This document shows positions 59,372 to 64,000 of a stretch of DNA of 64,000 bases, piece by piece (the first letter of the stretch is position 1; every line of letters starts with the position of its first letter). This stretch comes from Candidatus Methanoperedens nitratireducens (GTDB lineage Archaea; Halobacteriota; Methanosarcinia; Methanosarcinales; Methanoperedenaceae). Position numbers and translations under genes: made by a program. Where the stretch lies: NCBI RefSeq assembly GCF_000685155.1, contig NZ_JMIY01000005.1, forward strand, positions 108,928 through 172,927. The letters are read 5' to 3'. The notes beneath the pieces are model-generated. The model was not told the origin of the DNA, searched no databases, and was given only the letters and a program-made list of their open reading frames with translations.

Positions 59372-60511
59372 ATGTCAAAAAAGCGGGTTTTTTTCATTGA
59401 TAACCTGAGAACCTCACTTATAATCCTGGTAATTTTGTTTAATCTGGCCCTAATATATGGATCTCCATTAAGTAACCGGCCTTATCATGAAGGTCAGCCG
59501 CCTGGGATAATTCAAAGTATCTTAGAAAGTATCTTCTATCTATCATTTCTTGCTGTAACTGAGTCCTTTTTTATGGGCTTCTTTTTCATGATTTCAGGCT
59601 ATTTTACACCTGACTCTTATGACCGAAAAGGAGCATGGCCTTTTTTCAAGGATAGGCTGCTAAGGTTGGGCACACCCCTGCTATTTTATATCATTTTTAT
59701 TCATCCACTTATGGCATACGCAATAGCAGTATCAACAAAAGAATTTGTAGGATCCTTTTTTGATTTTCTCGGCTTGTATATGGGGAATTACGAAATCCTT
59801 GGCAGCGGACCCTTATGGTTCCTTGAAGTATTGCTTATCTTTAACGGTGCTTATGTTCTATGGCGCCGACTGGTAAAAAGTACAAACACAGAGATTAAGA
59901 TTCCGGGAAACAAGACTATAGCGATTTTTGCTCTTATTTTAGGGATAGTCACATTTATTGTAAGGATTTGGCTCCCCTCAAATTGGAATTTTAAACTTCT
60001 CAATTTACAGATTGCTTTTTTTCCTCAATATATCGCTATGTTTATTGTTGGCTTAATCGCCTATAGAGGCAACTGGTTCTTGCGGATATCCAGAGAGACA
60101 GGCAGGTTGTGGCTTCAGATCTCAGTAGTTCTCATCATTCTCTTTCCGTTCTTGCTTGGATTGTATATAAACACTGGAGATCTAACCCGACGTTACGGAG
60201 GATTTTACTGGCAGGCTTTTACATTCGCATTATGGGAACAATTCATTGGTATAGCTATTATCATGGCCTTATTAGTCCTATTCCGCGAGAAATACGATTA
60301 TCAGGGAAGACTGACAGAAGCAATGTCTGCAAGTGCATATACAGTATATATATTCCATTTACCGATTATCGTCTTCCTTGCGCTTAGGCTGCAAGGGATT
60401 GCACTGAATCCTCTTCTCAAATTTGTTCTGGTAGCCCCCCTGGCAGTGGCCATTTGTTTCCTGATAAGTAACTACATAAGGAAACTTCCGCTCGCAAGGA
60501 GGATTTTATGA
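59372..60511 (+). CDS. Acyltransferase-3 family membrane protein
   Basis: 379 residues with about ten membrane helices. FFIDNLRTSLIILVILFNLAL is the usual first helix with the D-x-R motif, though the catalytic His normally found in helix 1 (VIxxH) is Asn here. FFFMISGYFTPDSYDRKG and FLKDRLLRLGTPLLFY-type motifs place it near MdoC/OpgC-like acyltransferases. It likely adds acyl groups to surface sugars or lipids. The chosen ATG follows GAGGT; a TTG 27 bases upstream is in frame. Low G+C content. Confidence 0.87.
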   Translation: MSKKRVFFIDNLRTSLIILVILFNLALIYGSPLSNRPYHEGQPPGIIQSILESIFYLSFLAVTESFFMGFFFMISGYFTPDSYDRKGAWPFFKDRLLRLGTPLLFYIIFIHPLMAYAIAVSTKEFVGSFFDFLGLYMGNYEILGSGPLWFLEVLLIFNGAYVLWRRLVKSTNTEIKIPGNKTIAIFALILGIVTFIVRIWLPSNWNFKLLNLQIAFFPQYIAMFIVGLIAYRGNWFLRISRETGRLWLQISVVLIILFPFLLGLYINTGDLTRRYGGFYWQAFTFALWEQFIGIAIIMALLVLFREKYDYQGRLTEAMSASAYTVYIFHLPIIVFLALRLQGIALNPLLKFVLVAPLAVAICFLISNYIRKLPLARRIL

Positions 60512-60651
60512 AAGAGTATTAATTACAGACACGACCAAAAATTATTAATCGTTTTGAGATTAATTAGAATATGGAGTGGGGTTAGAAATGAGTTTGAATC
60601 TTAATAAAAAATTTCTGGCAATTTTAAAGAAACCAGAGGAGGTGAGTTTTC

Positions 60652-60945
60652 ATGTCAAAATATATAATACTGTTTCGCTTTACGCAAAAAGGCATTGAAC
60701 ATATAAAGGAGAGCCCAGCCAGGGTAGAAGCAGCAAAACGACTCTTTCAGGAAATGAACGCAAAAGTGGAAGAGTTCTATGCACTCATGGGTCGATACGA
60801 TACTATATTCATAGCTGAAGCACCGGATGATGAAACAATAGTTAAGGCGGTTGCAGCCGTTAGTTCATTGGGCAATGTTCAAGCTGAGACTCTCCGCGCC
60901 TTTACAGAAGAGGAATTCAGGAACCTCGTTGGAGCACTGCCCTAA
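60652..60945 (+). CDS. GYD-domain protein
   Basis: 97 residues. IILFRFTQKGIEHIKESPAR and the naming motif MGRYDTIFIAEAPDDETI (GxYD) define this small ferredoxin-fold family, found widely in bacteria and archaea with no established reaction. A very strong AGGAGGTGAG site precedes the ATG, so expression may be high. It stands alone. Confidence 0.92.
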   Translation: MSKYIILFRFTQKGIEHIKESPARVEAAKRLFQEMNAKVEEFYALMGRYDTIFIAEAPDDETIVKAVAAVSSLGNVQAETLRAFTEEEFRNLVGALP

Positions 60946-61000
60946 CTTATAATTATAACCGACCCCGCTCTCAATGATAAAATTAACACATAACTTCAAT

Positions 61001-62398
61001 TTAGTGCAGCATAAAAGTAATGAATGAAGTTATAATCGCTATACAAAGCAGGTTCATCCACAGCCCTGCTCTTGCCATCTGGGGGATCGTTACATAGCCG
61101 GTACCGAACACTATGGCATTAGGCGGCGTTGCTACTGGCAGCATGAAAGCAAGTGAGGAAGACATGGCTGCTGCGATCATCAATCCTGCAGGTTCCATAC
61201 CAAGAGCGACTGCAAGCGAAGCTGTTACAGGCAATATAATTGTGGCCGTGGCGGTATTTGAGGTTATTTCAGTCAGGAAAACTATGAGAGCCACAACCGC
61301 CAGTATTATCATAACAGCAGACATGTCCCTGAGAAAAAGCAGCATCTGCGCAATCCATGCATCAAGACCTGTTTCCGTAAAGCCTCTGGCGATCGCTAAC
61401 CCGGCACCCAGTAAAAGCACTACATCCCACGGCAGCTTCACAGCATCGTTCCACTTCAGCAATGCCTCACCTTTTTTAGAGGGTATCAGGAACAAAAGAA
61501 AAGCCCCAAAAACAGCAATGCTTGAATCCTGGATCATGGGCAGGTATCTGCCCCACAGTGCTCTCGTGATCCAGAGTAGAGCTACAAGTAAGAATACTGC
61601 CAGTACTCTTTTTTCTTCTGCTGTGAAATTTCCAAGTTTCTTGATTTCATTCTCGATCCCATTTCCCAGTGATTCCACCCTTGGCGGGTATGCTATATAG
61701 ACAAGATATGCCCAGCATATTATCAGTATAAAAAACGCTAACGGTGCTCCAAAGTATGCCCATTGCAAAAATGTTAGTTCCTTTTCAAAAAGTGTGCGGT
61801 ATATGCCCGCAAAGATCAGGTTTGGAATTGTGCCTATAAGGGTCGCCACTCCCCCAATAGAGGCTGCATACGCAACAGAGAGTATGATCGCTGTGTTGAA
61901 ATTCCTGTCCTCTCCAGATCCTGATGCATGGTATATCACTGCTGTGGCTATCGGAACCATCATCATAGCAGTTGCGGTGTTGCTTATCCATGCCGAAATA
62001 AAAGCAGTTGCAAACATGAACCCTGCTATTATTTTCCTCGGGCTTGTCCCTATTACTTTTATTATCATCAGTGCGATTCTGACGTGAAGCCTCCATTTCT
62101 CCATAGCGATGGCTATGAAAAATCCCCCTATAAGAAGGAAGATTATCGGGTTCCCGTACTCCGCTGTGACTGTTCCGACTTCAAGCACCCCAAGCATAGG
62201 AAAAAGAATTATCGGCAAAAGCGAAGTAGCAGGAATGGGAATCGCCTCTGTCAGCCACCAGCATGCAATCCATGCTGTGCCTGCTGCTATAGCTTTTGCC
62301 TGCCATGACAGTCCTTCTATGTCAGAGAAAAGAATGAGCAAAAAGAGCAAAGGACCCAGTACAAGACCCGTATTCTGTCTTGAGATCATCAACCTCAT
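61001..62398 (-). CDS. SLC13/DASS-family sodium:anion symporter
   Basis: 465 residues and about twelve membrane helices. The paired DASS signatures are AWISNTATAMMMVPIATA and TEITSNTATATIILPV, both with SNT motifs that bind sodium and carboxylate. Candidates are dicarboxylates, citrate, sulphate or phosphate. It is divergent from the flavodoxin gene. Confidence 0.93.
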   Translation of the reverse strand: MRLMISRQNTGLVLGPLLFLLILFSDIEGLSWQAKAIAAGTAWIACWWLTEAIPIPATSLLPIILFPMLGVLEVGTVTAEYGNPIIFLLIGGFFIAIAMEKWRLHVRIALMIIKVIGTSPRKIIAGFMFATAFISAWISNTATAMMMVPIATAVIYHASGSGEDRNFNTAIILSVAYAASIGGVATLIGTIPNLIFAGIYRTLFEKELTFLQWAYFGAPLAFFILIICWAYLVYIAYPPRVESLGNGIENEIKKLGNFTAEEKRVLAVFLLVALLWITRALWGRYLPMIQDSSIAVFGAFLLFLIPSKKGEALLKWNDAVKLPWDVVLLLGAGLAIARGFTETGLDAWIAQMLLFLRDMSAVMIILAVVALIVFLTEITSNTATATIILPVTASLAVALGMEPAGLMIAAAMSSSLAFMLPVATPPNAIVFGTGYVTIPQMARAGLWMNLLCIAIITSFITFMLH

Positions 62399-62557
62399 GA
62401 TACCTCCTTATGCTCTGATTTCATGTGGCTTTTTATGTGAGAATTATTTTTATTTCTCAAATAAGTTCCTACCTGATCCTGTCTACCATTCTCGTCTTAG
62501 ATCTGGGAGAAAGTAGAAATAGCATGAAAACAATTATAAATCGGGGGCACGTCAAAA

Positions 62558-62992
62558 ATGTCAAAGCTTGTGATCATCTACGGCACAGGCTCGCACAACA
62601 CCGAGCGTATGGCAGTGGCAATAGAGGAAGGAGCAAGGGCAGAAGGGATAGAGACCGTGCTGAAAAACGTGAACGATGCGAACGTGGACGAGCTCAGGGA
62701 TGCGGATGCAGTAGCAATCGGCTCACCAAATTATAATCATGCCATGATGCCTACAGTGAAAAAATTCCTGAACGGGCTTGCTGGGATAAACCTGTCAGGA
62801 AAAGTCGGACTTGCGTTCGGTTCATACGGCTGGAGCCTTGAAGCCACGCAGGAGATCAACAGGATACTAACCTCCTGCGGTGTAGAGATGGTAGAGGACC
62901 TGAACATAAAGAGGATGCCGGGCGATGAGGAGCTTGAACTGTGCAGGCGTGCGGGCTCGCTGCTGGCATGCAGAATCAAGATGATGAAGTAA
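62558..62992 (+). CDS. Flavodoxin-family protein
   Basis: 144 residues. The FMN phosphate loop is IYGTGSHNTERMA and the isoalloxazine loops are GSPNYNHAMMPT and GSYGWS. It resembles the flavodoxin module of FprA-type flavoproteins but has no diiron domain. It should carry electrons between ferredoxin-level donors and reductases. Confidence 0.92.
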   Translation: MSKLVIIYGTGSHNTERMAVAIEEGARAEGIETVLKNVNDANVDELRDADAVAIGSPNYNHAMMPTVKKFLNGLAGINLSGKVGLAFGSYGWSLEATQEINRILTSCGVEMVEDLNIKRMPGDEELELCRRAGSLLACRIKMMK

Positions 62993-63053
62993 ACATACGC
63001 GTGGCGAAATGGCAGAAAACATGACAAACCGTTCTCGCAGCAGTGAGCCATCT

Positions 63054-63369
63054 CTATTGCAAGCCTGCTTTGGCATGAAAGAGGATTGCCGCAAATACGC
63101 TTTTTCCGGTGTTGTTATAGCTCTTCACCTATAGCGGCGATAAAGAACGCAACAAAAAGGATCGGTATCGTCAGAAACAGAATGCGTGTTTCCGGGGGGA
63201 GTGGTAACCCGATCAGGCGCATTACCCCGTAGGTCAGCAAGTATAGAAGAGGCATCAAGAAAATGATGGGCACATACCAGAGCTTTTGCTTTATTCTCTT
63301 ATAATCGAAAGCTCTCTTCAATAGTCTTCTTATGCCGCCAGGTTTCTCTTCTCTGTAAACAAGGCACAT
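63054..63369 (-). pseudogene. CPBP protease gene with internal deletion
   Basis: The 5' part encodes basic N-terminus and two membrane helices, ending IAAIGEEL and stop, exactly at the start of the catalytic EExxxR motif. One frame over, the DNA continues YNNTGKSVFAAILFHA, a C-terminal CPBP segment with the FxxxH-type His. About 60-80 codons between them are missing and the frame is shifted. The protein cannot be active. Confidence 0.75.
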
Positions 63370-63398
63370 TTAGAAACGCATTATTTTGAGAGATTATT

Positions 63399-63659
63399 AT
63401 GGACAGTATTTCTAAATTCAACGGCATAGACTATGCAAATACTTTTGCAAAAAAAATCAGTGTAATGCACGAATTAGTCAAAGACGTCCTGTCAGGTCAT
63501 TTAAACAAAGGTGATGTGATAATCGATATAGGTGGCGGACCTGGAATCGGTGCAAAGATTATTGAGGATCTGGGGATAGAAGCAACCGTAATCAATATTG
63601 AACCTTCTACCACAATCTATGATATTCCCCAGCTTCTGTCAGTGAAGAAATACTCTTAA
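63399..63659 (+). pseudogene. Truncated SAM-dependent methyltransferase
   Basis: 86 residues: a helical lead (ELVKDVLSGHLNKGD) and motif I VIIDIGGGPGIGAKIIE with the ribose-binding acid in VINIEPS. A complete class I methyltransferase needs another 100 or more residues, so only the SAM-binding N-terminal part is left. It stops near an apparent breakpoint in the same debris region as the broken CPBP gene. Confidence 0.65.
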
Positions 63660-63675
63660 CCGATGACCAATGGAA

Positions 63676-64000
63676 TTATTCTATCAGCATCATTTTTTCC
63701 CATTCGGCACATTTAATGGGTTCGATTTGTTTGGTTTCAATTAGTGTAATTTTATCAGGTCGTCCGGGTCTATGATACACTTTATATTTTGCATTAAAAG
63801 AGGAGTAGACCCTGCTTTCTAAATCAATTATTCTTGGAATTAAATCTATCAAATTGCTTCTTTCCACCATAATAAAAGAATCTCTCTTTTCAAAAGCTAT
63901 GATATCAGAACTACTACCATAAAGCCATCCCTCATCGTATTCTCTTACTCCGTGCAATTCAATCCAGATCCAATCATCCTGTGCATCATCCTTTCTATTT
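63676..64000 (-). CDS. Unknown protein, N-terminus beyond window edge
   Basis: The frame continues upstream to the window end: codons before the apparent TTG start encode DDAQDDWIWIELHGVREYDE, which fits the rest, so the gene is longer than seen here. The visible part (about 108 codons) is soluble with mixed charge; WLYGSSSDIIAFE and DKITLIETKQI are reminiscent of PD-(D/E)XK-like proteins but no full motif can be shown. Not assigned. Confidence 0.55.
   Translation of the reverse strand, partial: NRKDDAQDDWIWIELHGVREYDEGWLYGSSSDIIAFEKRDSFIMVERSNLIDLIPRIIDLESRVYSSFNAKYKVYHRPGRPDKITLIETKQIEPIKCAEWEKMMLIE

Noticed and set aside
1-64000. Intact prophage or integrated plasmid
   Set aside because: No capsid, terminase, replication initiator or intact integrase is present; only fragments and a small transposon-like element.

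Overview
The window is chromosomal DNA of a euryarchaeon, most likely from the Methanosarcinales. Archaeal core genes support this: MCM helicase, replication factor C large subunit with a C-terminal PIP box, a split GMP synthase (separate amidotransferase subunit), CTP-dependent riboflavin kinase, DUF424, and a four-subunit pyruvate:ferredoxin oxidoreductase. Three genes narrow it further: a giant 23-haem surface cytochrome with S-layer-like segments, a class III-type PHA synthase and a KaiBC pair. That combination suggests an ANME-2d / Methanoperedens-like anaerobic methanotroph. The lineage is inference; no methanogenesis gene is present to confirm it.

Region 1 (1-23.3 kb) is a signalling island. 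Eight histidine kinases share one Cph1-type catalytic core behind varied sensors (receiver, PAS, GAF, transmembrane, RsbU_N), and a ninth has a different core. Two Rcp1-type single-domain response regulators accompany them. Two systems better known from bacteria are embedded: a kaiC-kaiB pair (7.9-10.0 kb), and a stressosome module rsbR-rsbS-rsbT-rsbX-like (17.7-20.1 kb). The stressosome module is translationally coupled to a kinase whose N-terminus is the RsbT-binding RsbU_N domain, so the predicted output is a two-component phosphorelay and not a sigma factor. The kinase genes have expanded by duplication. Decayed 3' ends of an Rcp1-type regulator still lie directly before three receiver-domain genes. 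Phosphoglycerate kinase and a small HExxH protein interrupt the island.

Region 2 (23.3-25.8 kb) holds PRPP synthetase, an unknown protein and PHA synthase. Region 3 (25.8-28.1 kb) is a mobile-DNA graveyard: a group II intron-like stretch, a possible transposase fragment, a broken DUF6516 gene, and an intact 1.04-kb element (27008-28047) with inverted ends and 8-bp target duplications. That element carries a GxxExxY gene which is itself framed by a second set of inverted iteron-like repeats. The same iteron family recurs at 10.3 and 44.5 kb.

Region 4 (28.1-57.96 kb) is mainly housekeeping: radical SAM protein, coiled-coil pair, DUF424-MCM, aminotransferase, ribB/ribK, prephenate dehydratase, citrate synthase, the multihaem cytochrome, an LUD/Fe-S protein, tRNA-Gly(UCC), guaA, an MFS transporter, rfcL, a Ski2-like helicase, an MBL hydrolase, an AAA+ ATPase, a CPBP protease and porGDAB. 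Region 5 (57.96-64 kb) is accessory again: a domain-duplicated DUF305 protein fused to integrase debris, an acyltransferase, GYD, SLC13 and flavodoxin genes, then a deleted CPBP gene, a truncated methyltransferase and a gene cut by the window edge.
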